Shown here: one piece after another, positions 7,645 through 16,138 of the stretch
Layout: the number at the start of each line of letters is the position of its first letter
Numbering within the stretch: the stretch's first letter is position 1
NCBI RefSeq assembly: GCF_900113865.1
Contig: NZ_FOQY01000008.1
Coordinates: 124,001 to 188,000 of the forward strand
Length of the DNA: 64,000 bases
Direction: 5' to 3'
Source of the DNA: Streptosporangium canum
Lineage (GTDB): Bacteria; Actinomycetota; Actinomycetes; Streptosporangiales; Streptosporangiaceae
Position numbers and translations under genes: made by a program
Notes under the pieces: model-generated
Seen by the model: the letters and a program-made list of their open reading frames with translations, nothing else
What the model was told of the DNA's origin: nothing
Databases searched by the model: none

Positions 7645-8211
7645 ATGACCGCCCGCCACGACGCGTGCATCCTGGCGGGCGGCCGTGCCAGCCGGCTCGG
7701 CGGGCGCGACAAGCCGGGCCTGCGCGTCGCCGGCCGCCCGCTGATCGAGTCGGTGGCGGCGGCCGTACCTGACGCCGGGAGGCTCATCGTCGTCGGAGCG
7801 CCCCGTCCCGGACTGCCTCGGGGGATCTTCGTCCGGGAGGATCCGCCCGGCGACGGCCCGGTCCCGGCGCTGCGGGCGGGGCTGGCGGAGGTGACCGCGC
7901 CGTGGGTGGCGCTGCTCGCGGCCGACCTGCCGTTCCTGACCGCCGGGCACGTGTCGGCGCTGTTCGAGGCGGCGGGAGCGGGAGTGGGAGCGGTGCTCGT
8001 CGACGACGACGGGCGGGAGCAGTGGCTCGCCGGAGTCTGGCGTACGGCGGAGCTCGCCGAGGCGCTCGCCCGCTACGAGGGTCGGTCGCTGCACGGACTT
8101 CTGGCCCCGCTGGCCCCCGCCGGGCTCCACCTCACGGGGCGGCCGTGGTTCGATTGCGACACGGCGGAGGATCTGCGCCGCGCCAGGAACGGTGAACCGG
8201 ATGAGGAGTGA
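7645..8211 (+). CDS. mobA: Molybdenum cofactor guanylyltransferase (MobA-like)
   Basis: 188 residues. The N-terminal nucleotidyltransferase signature ILAGGRASRLGGRDKP binds GTP, and LLAADLPFL supplies the metal-binding aspartate region. The family transfers GMP to molybdopterin to make the bis-MGD cofactor used by DMSO-reductase-family enzymes, such as the nitrate reductase in this window. It is close to the shortest lengths known for MobA. The ATG at 7645 has GGGGAG upstream; an in-frame TTG at 7639 overlaps that site. It lies 45 bases after moaA, with the IS-like remnant in the gap, and three bases before the DUF6457 gene. Confidence 0.85.
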   Translation: MTARHDACILAGGRASRLGGRDKPGLRVAGRPLIESVAAAVPDAGRLIVVGAPRPGLPRGIFVREDPPGDGPVPALRAGLAEVTAPWVALLAADLPFLTAGHVSALFEAAGAGVGAVLVDDDGREQWLAGVWRTAELAEALARYEGRSLHGLLAPLAPAGLHLTGRPWFDCDTAEDLRRARNGEPDEE

Positions 8212-8214
8212 GAG

Positions 8215-8472
8215 TTGAACGTGCTGACGGAGTGGACCGAGCTGGTCTGCCGCGAGCTGGGTGTCGATCCCGAGACGGTCGACCGCGACGCGCTGCTTGA
8301 CCTGACCAAGGAGGTCGCCCACGGCGTGACCCGCCCGGCCGCGCCGCTGACGGCGTACGTGCTGGGACTGGCCCAGGGCGCGGGCTCGGCCCCGCCGGAC
8401 GCGGTGGAACGGCTCACCGCGCTGGCGCGGGAATGGGAGAGAACGGCCGCCGAGACGACAGGCGACAGATAA
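8215..8472 (+). CDS. DUF6457 protein associated with molybdopterin synthesis
   Basis: 85 residues, mainly helical, starting MNVLTEWTELVCRELGVDPE and carrying LLDLTKEVAHGVTRPAAPLTAYVLG, the pattern of the small DUF6457 proteins found after mobA in many Actinobacteria. Its function is not known; constant linkage to mobA suggests help in cofactor insertion or guanylyl transfer, which is inference. The start is TTG 8215, preceded by GAGGAG and only three bases after the mobA stop, so translation is probably coupled. GTG 8221 is the alternative but would lose two conserved-looking residues. Confidence 0.75.
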   Translation: MNVLTEWTELVCRELGVDPETVDRDALLDLTKEVAHGVTRPAAPLTAYVLGLAQGAGSAPPDAVERLTALAREWERTAAETTGDR

Positions 8473-8477
8473 AGGCC

Positions 8478-8595
8478 GGGAAAAGGGCGACGCCGGGTGG
8501 TTACGGGGGCAAACCACCCGGCGCCGCTTCATCGGCGTTCCGACGGGGGCCCGGAACGCCGGCACCAGTGCCCCGACGGGGGACCAGGGCACTTG
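8478..8595 (-). ncRNA. Candidate small RNA: three hairpins with identical CCCCCGT loops
   Basis: Read on the minus strand, three consecutive hairpins have unrelated stems but the same loop core CCCCCGT. They are AGTGCCC/GGGCACT (8567-8593), GGCGTTCC/GGAACGCC (8534-8560), and CGCCGGGTGGTT/AACCACCCGGCG (8491-8523). The last is followed by CCCTTTTCC, a short T-tract. Upstream on the same strand, TTGACG (8627-8632) and TACGCT (8601-8606), 20 bases apart, could be a promoter that would start RNA at the first hairpin. The C-rich loops recall the actinobacterial 6C RNA, but that has two hairpins and another gene setting. On the plus strand the last hairpin could also end the moaA-mobA operon. Confidence 0.5.
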
Positions 8596-8639
8596 GCTAA
8601 AGCGTACACCTCCTACCCCTGAGATGCGTCAAGACTTAG

Positions 8640-8951
8640 TCACGACCCGATCTCGCGTCGGTGGAGCGGGATCTCGTTCTGGCCGGTTTCTGCCACGTCA
8701 GGGGCGCTCGACGCCTCGCGCCGAGGGGCGTTGGCCCCGATAACGGCAACGTATGGTAAAAAGATCGCCCCGGCGAAGAGGAGCAGTTTGACGGGCAGCG
8801 GAGCCGGGACCGTGAAGGCGAGAACGAGGCAGACAAGACGGATCCCCATCTTGATGAAATAGTTTCTCTCACGTTTCCCGATGTCCTCGCTCAGCGACGG
8901 CTGGGCATCGGTCACCTGATGGACCGTCTGGTGCTTGCGCCATAGCTTCAC
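8640..8951 (-). CDS. DUF3099 membrane protein
   Basis: 103 residues. The conserved stretch VTDAQPSLSEDIGKRERNYF is followed by two hydrophobic helices (about residues 35-52 and 56-72) ending IFLPYVAVIGANA, the layout of the actinobacterial DUF3099 family. The function is unknown. The start is GTG at 8951. The stop codon lies immediately before the candidate small RNA on the same strand, so the RNA might instead be the 3' part of this transcript. Confidence 0.78.
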   Translation of the reverse strand: MKLWRKHQTVHQVTDAQPSLSEDIGKRERNYFIKMGIRLVCLVLAFTVPAPLPVKLLLFAGAIFLPYVAVIGANAPRREASSAPDVAETGQNEIPLHRREIGS

Positions 8952-9052
8952 AATTCCAACCTAGCCCCCGCACGGGGAGGGGCCGACCCCGCCCCGCGAC
9001 CCGATGGGCGCCGGAGAGCGTGCGATCATGGCCGCCGGGTAAAGATGACGGC

Positions 9053-9265
9053 ATGACGGATCGCACATACCGGGTGACCGAGATAGTCGGCACGTCCGAG
9101 GAGAGCATCGAGGCGGCCATTCGCAACGGCGTCCGCCGTGCCTCGCAGACCCTCCGTCACCTCGACTGGTTCGAGGTGACCGAGGTCAGAGGGCACATCG
9201 TCGACGGTGAGGTCGGCCACTTCCAGGTCGGGATGAAGGTCGGATTCCGCCTGGAGGACACCTGA
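9053..9265 (+). CDS. Dodecin family flavin-binding protein
   Basis: 70 residues matching dodecin throughout: TYRVTEIVGTSEESIEAAIRN, then the flavin-stacking tryptophan region LRHLDWFEVTEVRG, then VGHFQVGMKVGFRLE. Dodecins form hollow 12-mers that store riboflavin, FMN or CoA and buffer free flavin. ATG 9053 was chosen because homologues start at this point; an upstream in-frame ATG at 9020 adds residues unlike the family. It appears to be a single-gene unit, 37 bases before the lipoprotein gene. Confidence 0.9.
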   Translation: MTDRTYRVTEIVGTSEESIEAAIRNGVRRASQTLRHLDWFEVTEVRGHIVDGEVGHFQVGMKVGFRLEDT

Positions 9266-9302
9266 TCTTGTACGGCGGAGCCCGGCGGCGCAGACTACGG
9301 GG

Positions 9303-10340
9303 ATGGAAGATCTACGCCGGACCACCGGAGCCGCGCTGGCCGCGGTGCTGCTGCTCGCCGGATGCTCCTCCCCGGCGGGCGGCGCCCCGGCCCCTCCGGC
9401 CGCCTCCGCCTCCCCGGCGGTCTCCGCGGCCGCGCGCGGCTCCGCGCTCGACCAGACCGCCGCCGACATGCGGCGGACGGTGCAGAGCCTGCGCCGGGTG
9501 GACGACCTGCCGATGTACGAGATGACCTTCCACGGCTCCTACGACCGCGAGGCCTCCCTGAGCGAGGAGGATCTCGCCGGGCGTGCCGACGGCTGGGCCT
9601 GCTCGCTGTTCCACCTGGCGGGGGAGCGGCCGCTGTTCGGCCGGAACTTCGACTGGGACCCCAACCCGGCGATGGTCGTGCACGCCGACCCGCCCGACGG
9701 CTACGCCTCGGTCTCCATCGCGGACCTGTTCTACGTGCTCGGCAGCAACGCCGAGCCCGACCCGGCCGACCCGCGGACCCGCCGCCGGCTGGCTCACGCC
9801 GTGCTCACCCCCTTCGACGGGGTCAACGAGAAGGGCCTGGCGATCGGCATGGCCGCGGTGCCCGACGGCGAACTGCCCTCCAGGACGCCCGGCCGCCCCT
9901 CCGTCGGCAGCGTGCGGATCATCCGGGTGATGCTGGACAAGGCCGCGACCGTGGACGAGGCGGTGGCGATCATGCGCCGCTACGACATCGACTTCACCGG
10001 CAGCCCGCAGATCCACTACCTGCTCGCCGACGCCACCGGGAAGTCGGCCGTCGTGGAGTTCTCCGGCGGCAGGCTCAATGTCATCGAGGACCGGGTGCTG
10101 ACCAACTTCGCCATGACCGGCACCACCCGCGAGCGGCGCATGGCCGACACCCGCTACGGCGAGCTCGCCAGGGGCCTTCCCGCGGCGAAGACCTGGCGGG
10201 ACGGGATGGACCTGCTCCAGCGGGTGGCCCAGGGGCACACCCGCTGGTCGGTCGTCTACGACCTCACCGACGCCACGGCCCGCGTGGTGACGGGCAAACG
10301 GTGGGAGCGGGTGCACACCATCCCGCTGGTCCGGCGCTAG
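9303..10340 (+). CDS. Lipoprotein with C45/choloylglycine-hydrolase-like Ntn hydrolase domain
   Basis: 345 residues. A lipoprotein signal ends in LLLAGC (Cys21), followed by a low-complexity Ala/Pro linker to about residue 45. The catalytic part begins GWACSLFHLAGERPLFGRNFDWDPN, the pattern of C45-type acyltransferases and choloylglycine hydrolases: the Cys near residue 100 would be the N-terminal nucleophile after self-cleavage, with the Arg-Asn-Phe-Asp-Trp block beside it. Such enzymes cut or form linear amide bonds; the substrate is unknown. Self-cleavage would separate the anchored propeptide from the catalytic chain unless they stay bound. The stop codon overlaps the convergent pmbA stop by three bases. 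Confidence 0.75.
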   Translation: MEDLRRTTGAALAAVLLLAGCSSPAGGAPAPPAASASPAVSAAARGSALDQTAADMRRTVQSLRRVDDLPMYEMTFHGSYDREASLSEEDLAGRADGWACSLFHLAGERPLFGRNFDWDPNPAMVVHADPPDGYASVSIADLFYVLGSNAEPDPADPRTRRRLAHAVLTPFDGVNEKGLAIGMAAVPDGELPSRTPGRPSVGSVRIIRVMLDKAATVDEAVAIMRRYDIDFTGSPQIHYLLADATGKSAVVEFSGGRLNVIEDRVLTNFAMTGTTRERRMADTRYGELARGLPAAKTWRDGMDLLQRVAQGHTRWSVVYDLTDATARVVTGKRWERVHTIPLVRR

Positions 10341-11773
10341 CTCGCCTGGCTGACCGTCGACATGTTGAAGTCGGGCACCCGGATCGCGGGCATGACCGTG
10401 CGGGTGAAGTAGTCGCTCCACTCGCGTGGCAGGGTCTGCTCCGAGGCGCCGACCTCCGTGAGGCGGCCGAGCAGGTCCACCGGGCTCTCGTTGAAGCGGA
10501 AGTTGTTCACCTCGCCGACGACCTCGCCGTTCTCCACCAGGTAGACGCCGTCACGGGTCAGCCCGGTCAGGAGCAGGCTCTGCGGGTCCACCTCGCGGAT
10601 GTACCACAGGCAGGTGAGCAGCAGGCCGCGCTCGGTGGAGGCGATCATCTCCTCCAGCGACCGGCCGCCCTCGGGCCCCTGCATGATCAGATTGTCGATC
10701 GCCGGGGTCACGGGCAGCTCGGTCAGCTCGGCCGAGTGCCGGGTCTGGATCAGGCTCCTCAGGGTGCCGTCGGCGATCCAGTCGGTGGGCGCCAGCGGCA
10801 GGGTGTTGTCGAACACCGAGTTCTGCCTGCTGGAGGCGTGCGCCACCACGGACGGCGCGCACGCGATGCCCGGTGCGGCCGGATCGCTGTACAGGCGGAT
10901 CGGGAGAGGGGAGAGGGTCTCCCCGACGCGGGTCCCGCCGCCCGGCTTGGAGAAGACCGTCCGGCCCTCGATCGCGTCCCGGGCGCCGGCCGTCCAGTAC
11001 AGGTAGACCATCAGATCGGCCACCGCCGCCGGCGGCAGCAGCGTCTCGTACCGGCCCGCGGGCAGGTCGATCCGGTTCTTCGCCCACTCCAGCCGCCGGG
11101 CCAGCGAGGCGTCCAGCGCCGCCACGTCCACGTCGGAGAAGTCGCGGGTGGCCACGCCCGTCCACGCCGAGCGCTTCATGTCCGGTGACTTGGCGTTGAG
11201 CTCAAGCCGGCCGGTGGGCTGGGTGTGCCGGAGCCGGGCCCCGGTCGAGGTGCCCACGAAAGTGGTGGTGACGGTGTGCTCGGCGAAGCCGTACAGCCTG
11301 CGCCCGCCCGCCTCGGCCGTGGCGAAGGCCTCGCCCAGGGCGGGGGCGAAGGCGCCGAACACCCCGATGGAGGTGGACTCCGCCGGCAGGTCCCAGTCCG
11401 CCGAGCGACCGCCCTCGACCAGCGGCCGGGCGTCCTCGGACGGCGTCGCGTCCTCCGCGGCGTGATCGGCGGCCGCGACGATGTCGGCGAGCTGCTCGGG
11501 GCGGACCGCCGCCCGCGACACCACGCCCACCCCCCGGCCCGCGATCGAGATCACGGTGAGCTGCGACGAACGGCCCACGCCGTTGGTGGTGAGCGTGTTG
11601 CCCGCGAAACGCAGGTTGGCGCTGGAGCCCTCGTCCACGATCACGACGACGTCGTCGGCCGTGGAGAGGTCCAGAGCCTTCTCGATCATTTCCTGGGGGC
11701 TCATCCCGATCCCTTCCCCACGGCCCGTCGAGGCGTCCGCCGAGGTGTGCTGTTCTCCGGTCCGCTCGCTCAT
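10337..11773 (-). CDS. pmbA: TldD/PmbA family protein, PmbA (TldE) subunit
   Basis: 478 residues. It lacks the HExxxH metal site, as expected for the PmbA/TldE partner, and carries family features such as LLLTCLWYIREVDPQSLLLTGLTRDGVYLVENGEV and VNNFRFNESP near the C-terminus. With TldD it forms a heterodimeric metalloprotease that degrades unfolded or modified peptides and, in some bacteria, matures ribosomal peptides. It lies 67 bases after tldD on the same strand. ATG 11773 has GGGGAG upstream; a second ATG at 11704 gives the more compact start MSPQEMIEKAL and could be the true one. Confidence 0.88.
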   Translation of the reverse strand: MSERTGEQHTSADASTGRGEGIGMSPQEMIEKALDLSTADDVVVIVDEGSSANLRFAGNTLTTNGVGRSSQLTVISIAGRGVGVVSRAAVRPEQLADIVAAADHAAEDATPSEDARPLVEGGRSADWDLPAESTSIGVFGAFAPALGEAFATAEAGGRRLYGFAEHTVTTTFVGTSTGARLRHTQPTGRLELNAKSPDMKRSAWTGVATRDFSDVDVAALDASLARRLEWAKNRIDLPAGRYETLLPPAAVADLMVYLYWTAGARDAIEGRTVFSKPGGGTRVGETLSPLPIRLYSDPAAPGIACAPSVVAHASSRQNSVFDNTLPLAPTDWIADGTLRSLIQTRHSAELTELPVTPAIDNLIMQGPEGGRSLEEMIASTERGLLLTCLWYIREVDPQSLLLTGLTRDGVYLVENGEVVGEVNNFRFNESPVDLLGRLTEVGASEQTLPREWSDYFTRTVMPAIRVPDFNMSTVSQAS

Positions 11774-11840
11774 GCGATCTCCCCGCCCCGGGCGCGGAGC
11801 CCGCGTCCGCGGACGCCGCCGTGCCTGTCGCCGCGCCCGC

Positions 11841-13340
11841 TCAATTGCCACTCTCCTGCAGGGTGTTGAGGACGCGCACATCGCGGAAGAGCGCCGACGG
11901 GCAGCCGTGGCTGACCGGGGCGACCTGGCCGGGCTGGCCCTTGCCGCAGTTGAACGCGCCGCCCAGCACGTAGGTCTGCGGCCCGCCGACGGCCGCCATC
12001 GACTGCCAGAAGTCGGTGGTCGTGGCCTGGTAGGCGACGTCGCGGACCTGGCCGGCGATCCTGCCGTTCTCGATCCGGTAGAACCGCTGACCGGTGAACT
12101 GGAAGTTGTAGCGCTGCATGTCGATGGACCAGCTCTTGTCGCCCACGACGTAGATGCCGCGCTCCACCCCGGAGATCAGCCCCTCGGTGGAGGGGCCGTC
12201 GGGCGCCGGCAGCAACGAGACGTTGGCCATGCGCTGGATCGGCATGTGGCCGGGGGAGTCGGCGAAGGCGCAGCCGTTGGAGGCGCCGAGGCCCTTCAGG
12301 CGCGCCATCCGCCGGTCGAGCTGGTAGCCGACCAGGACGCCGTCGGAGACGATGTCGAACCGCTTGGTCGCCACGCCCTCGTCGTCGTAGCCGATCGTGG
12401 ACAGGCCGTGCTCCGTCGTGCGGTCGCCGACCACGTTCATCACCTGCGAGCCGTACGCCAGCTTGCCGAGCCGGTCGAAGGTGGCGAAGCTGGTCCCGGC
12501 GTAGGCCGCCTCGTAGCCGAGGGCCCGGTCCAGCTCGGTGGCGTGCCCGATGGACTCGTGGATCGTCAGCCACAGGTTGGACGGATCGATGACCAGGTCG
12601 TACCGCCCCGCTTCGACGGAGGGCGCCTTCAGCTTCTCCTCGAGGAACTCGGGCAGGCGGGCCAGCTCGCCGGGGAAGTCCCAGCCGGTGCCGGTGAGGT
12701 ATTCGAACCCCCGGCCGACCGGCGGGGCCAGTGTGCGCATCGACTCGAATCGCCCGTCCTCGACCTTCATCACCTCCAGCTCGGGGTGCACGCGCACCCG
12801 CTGCTGGGTGGTGGAGGTGCCGGCGGTGTCGGCGTAGAACTTCTGCTCCTTGACCTGCTGCAGCGAGGCCTGGACGTGGTCCACGCGCGGGTCCCTCAGC
12901 AGGGCGTCCGACCAGTCGGCGAGCAGGGCGACCTTGTCGCGCAGCGGCACCTCGAAGGGGTCGACCTCGTAGGCCGAGACCCAGGTGACGTCGGAGTGGA
13001 CCGGTTCGGGGGCCAGCGTGATGGGTTCGCGGTTGACGGCGGCGGAGATGACGGCCACCTCCACCGCCTGCTCGGCGGCCTTCACCGCGGCCTCGGGGGT
13101 GAGGTCGATGCCGGAGGCGAAGCCCCAGGTGCCGTTCTTGACGACCCGTACGGCGTAACCGAGATCGTCGGCGTCGATGGAGCCTTCGAGTGAGGCGTCG
13201 GACAGGCGCAGGGTCTCCGCGCGGACGCGCTCAAGCCGGAAGTCGGCGTGCTCGGCGCCGAGGTCACGGGCGCGTTGCAGGGCCGCGTCCGCCAGCCGCC
13301 TCATGGGCAGAGCGAGGAAATCGGGATCGATCTGGCGCAT
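11841..13340 (-). CDS. tldD: Metalloprotease TldD
   Basis: 499 residues. The zinc site HESIGH lies at residues 261-266, and the third ligand is expected in the Cys of AFNCGKGQPGQ near the C-terminus, as in characterised TldD. It acts with PmbA, encoded next on the same strand; peptides thread into the heterodimer and are cut by TldD. No ribosomal-peptide precursor or biosynthetic enzyme lies next to it, so a housekeeping role is more likely than a natural-product role. ATG 13340 gives MRQIDPDFLALPMRRL, normal for actinobacterial TldD. It is divergent from fabG across 77 bases. Confidence 0.92.
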   Translation of the reverse strand: MRQIDPDFLALPMRRLADAALQRARDLGAEHADFRLERVRAETLRLSDASLEGSIDADDLGYAVRVVKNGTWGFASGIDLTPEAAVKAAEQAVEVAVISAAVNREPITLAPEPVHSDVTWVSAYEVDPFEVPLRDKVALLADWSDALLRDPRVDHVQASLQQVKEQKFYADTAGTSTTQQRVRVHPELEVMKVEDGRFESMRTLAPPVGRGFEYLTGTGWDFPGELARLPEFLEEKLKAPSVEAGRYDLVIDPSNLWLTIHESIGHATELDRALGYEAAYAGTSFATFDRLGKLAYGSQVMNVVGDRTTEHGLSTIGYDDEGVATKRFDIVSDGVLVGYQLDRRMARLKGLGASNGCAFADSPGHMPIQRMANVSLLPAPDGPSTEGLISGVERGIYVVGDKSWSIDMQRYNFQFTGQRFYRIENGRIAGQVRDVAYQATTTDFWQSMAAVGGPQTYVLGGAFNCGKGQPGQVAPVSHGCPSALFRDVRVLNTLQESGN

Positions 13341-13354
13341 GTCAACGATCCTAG

Positions 13355-14122
<768 letters not shown>

Positions 14123-14132
14123 CGTGACTCCT

Positions 14133-14173
14133 CCACTCCCCGGAGGGAGTGGCTTCTCGCCTCCGTCCGGAGG
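14133..14173. other. Two small hairpins between fabG and fabI
   Basis: CCACTCCC/GGGAGTGG (14133-14140 and 14145-14152, loop CGGA) is followed by CCTCCG/CGGAGG (14160-14165 and 14168-14173). They sit in the 118-base fabG-fabI gap. They may weaken read-through or stabilise an mRNA end, and no T-tract follows. Confidence 0.4.
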
Positions 14174-14240
14174 GATGGGCGACGGACACGTCCTGCCCGT
14201 TGGAACACACGAACGATTCATCAGTTGAGGGGCGGCACCC

Positions 14241-15005
14241 ATGGGAATCCTTGAAGGCAAGCGCATTCTGGTCACCGGCGTCCTGACCGACGCCTCCATC
14301 GCCTTCTCCGTCGCCAAGCTGGCCCAGCAGGAGGGCGCGCAGGTCGTGCTGACCGGCTTCGGCCGCCTCAGCCTGGTCGAGCGCATCGCCAAGCGGCTCC
14401 CCGAGCCGCCGCCGGTGATCGAGCTGGACGTGCAGAACACCGAGCATCTCGACTCGCTGGCCGACCGCGTCGGCCGGCACCTGGACGGGATCGACGGCGT
14501 GGTGCACTCCATCGGCTTCGCCCCGCAGAGCTGCCTCGGCGGAAACTTCCTGAACACCCCGTGGGAGGACGTGGCGACCGCCCTGCACATCTCGACCTAC
14601 TCGTTCAAGTCGCTGGCGGTCGCCTGCCTGCCCCTGATGAAGGAGGGCGGCGCGGTCGTCGGCCTCGACTTCGACGCGACCAAGGCCTGGCCCGTGTACG
14701 ACTGGATGGGCGTGGCCAAGGCGGGCCTGGAGTCGTGCTCCCGCTACCTGGCCCGTGATCTCGCCAAACACGGGATCCGCGTCAACCTGGTGGCGGCCGG
14801 GCCGCTGCGCACGATGGCGGCCAAGAGCATCCCCGGCTTCAAGGAGTTCGAGGACAGCTGGCCGGAGAAGGCGCCGCTGGGCTGGGACCTGGGCGACACC
14901 GTGCCCGCGGCCAAGGCCTGCCTGGCCCTGATGTCGGACTGGTTCCCGGCCACGACCGGTGAGATCGTGCACGTCGACGGCGGCGTGCACGCGATCGGCG
15001 CCTGA
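14241..15005 (+). CDS. fabI: Enoyl-ACP reductase, InhA-like FabI
   Basis: 254 residues. It has the InhA/FabI N-terminal pattern ILVTGVLTDASIAF, SIGFAP near residue 90, Tyr153 and Lys160 in YDWMGVAKAGLES, and the substrate-loop region VAAGPLRTMAAKSIPGF. It carries out the last reduction of each fatty acid elongation cycle with NADH. The order fabG-fabI matches mabA-inhA, the target locus of isoniazid and ethionamide in mycobacteria. A GAGGGGCGG ribosome site precedes the ATG. No ferrochelatase gene follows, unlike in mycobacteria. Confidence 0.93.
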   Translation: MGILEGKRILVTGVLTDASIAFSVAKLAQQEGAQVVLTGFGRLSLVERIAKRLPEPPPVIELDVQNTEHLDSLADRVGRHLDGIDGVVHSIGFAPQSCLGGNFLNTPWEDVATALHISTYSFKSLAVACLPLMKEGGAVVGLDFDATKAWPVYDWMGVAKAGLESCSRYLARDLAKHGIRVNLVAAGPLRTMAAKSIPGFKEFEDSWPEKAPLGWDLGDTVPAAKACLALMSDWFPATTGEIVHVDGGVHAIGA

Positions 15006-15163
15006 CCTCTGCCCGGCGGGCCTGGCCTCCCCGCGCCGCGGACCAGGCCCCCGGCCGGCACCGGCGGGTGTCCGGCTGACACCGGGCCGGCCCGCCGCTC
15101 GATTGACCGCCGGTCCCCGGCCGGCGGGCTTTCGAGCGCGCCGGCTCGCTATAGTCGCGAGCC

Positions 15164-16003
15164 GTGACGACGATTGACGGATTGATCCGACTCGTGCCGC
15201 CGCCCGCGGAACCGGTCGACGCGCAGGGCGACTGGCGTGAGGTCGAGGCCGCCCTCGGGCTTGAGCTGCCGGCTGATTTCAAGACGCTCATCGAGCGGTA
15301 CGGGCGCGGCCAGTTCGTCGATCTCATCACGCCGCTGACTCCGTTCGGCGCTCATGATCTGCTCATCCAGTGCGCTCAGCGACTGCTGGACAGAGAGCGG
15401 TCCTTCCGTGAGAAGTATCCCGACGAATGTCCCTACCCGTTCTACCCGGAGCCCGGTGGCCTGCTGGAGTGGGCCGGCACCGACAACGGTGACTCGCTCT
15501 GCTGGCTGACCGAGGGAGAACCGGACGGCTGGCGCGTCGTGGTCTGGAATCCGCGCAGCGTCGCCTACGACGCGTCTGACGTCGGCGCGGTGGAGTTCCT
15601 GTACGGCTGGTTGAGCGGGCGGATCGCCACGCCGATATTGCCCGGCGAGGTCGAGCCGTCGCCGTGGTTCGAGCCGTTTCGCGAGCGTGAACACGTCTAC
15701 GTCAAGCTGTCCGAGGGCGAACTGCCCTACCACGACCGGCTGCGGATCCTGCGCGACGCGCTCGCGCCCACGGCGGACCGGGGCTGCTACAGCGACGAGG
15801 ACGGCGAGCGGCAGGACCACTTCGCCGCCACAGACCTCGGCTGGTCGCTGACCTACGAGACGGTCTACGGGCACCAGATCCGGGTCGCCTTCCCGCCTGA
15901 GGACGGAGAGCGGGCTCGCGTCACGCTGTTCGACGCGGCCCGCCGTATGGGCTGCCGGGTGTTGTCGGCGGCGACGCGCCTCGGAGAGCCTGTCTGGACC
16001 TGA
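15164..16003 (+). CDS. SMI1/KNR4 (SUKH) family protein
   Basis: 279 residues. The N-terminal half has SUKH superfamily features: WREVEAALGLELPADFKTLIERYGRG, then LLEWAGTDNGDSLCWLTEGEPDGWRVVVW. The C-terminal third is unassigned. SUKH proteins often act as immunity proteins against secreted nuclease or deaminase toxins, but many actinobacterial ones stand alone with unknown function, and no toxin gene is nearby. The GTG start has no ribosome site. TATAGT (15150-15155) lies eight bases upstream, so the message is probably leaderless. Confidence 0.8.
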   Translation: MTTIDGLIRLVPPPAEPVDAQGDWREVEAALGLELPADFKTLIERYGRGQFVDLITPLTPFGAHDLLIQCAQRLLDRERSFREKYPDECPYPFYPEPGGLLEWAGTDNGDSLCWLTEGEPDGWRVVVWNPRSVAYDASDVGAVEFLYGWLSGRIATPILPGEVEPSPWFEPFREREHVYVKLSEGELPYHDRLRILRDALAPTADRGCYSDEDGERQDHFAATDLGWSLTYETVYGHQIRVAFPPEDGERARVTLFDAARRMGCRVLSAATRLGEPVWT

Positions 16004-16138
16004 GGTTCTGTTCCGCGGGCCGTTGACCGCTGAGCGCTGAGCGCGCGGGTGGACCTCGCGGGGTCTCCGGACTCCGCCCGCCGCTCGGCCGTCACCGTCG
16101 CATGCCTGCCGCGCCGGCTCGGATGAGGGCCGCGGAAC

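Noticed and set aside
8478-8600. Calling the triple hairpin a member of the known 6C RNA family
   Set aside because: 6C RNAs have two hairpins with runs of six or more C and lie in another gene context; here there are three hairpins with five C. Only a similarity is noted.
12690-12730. A short tRNA-like string (TTCGAACCC) on the plus strand
   Set aside because: It lies inside tldD and no cloverleaf or acceptor stem could be formed around it.
10337-13340. A ribosomal-peptide (RiPP) cluster built around TldD/PmbA
   Set aside because: No precursor peptide, dehydratase, radical-SAM or cyclodehydratase gene is adjacent; the pair is found in nearly all actinomycetes as housekeeping genes.
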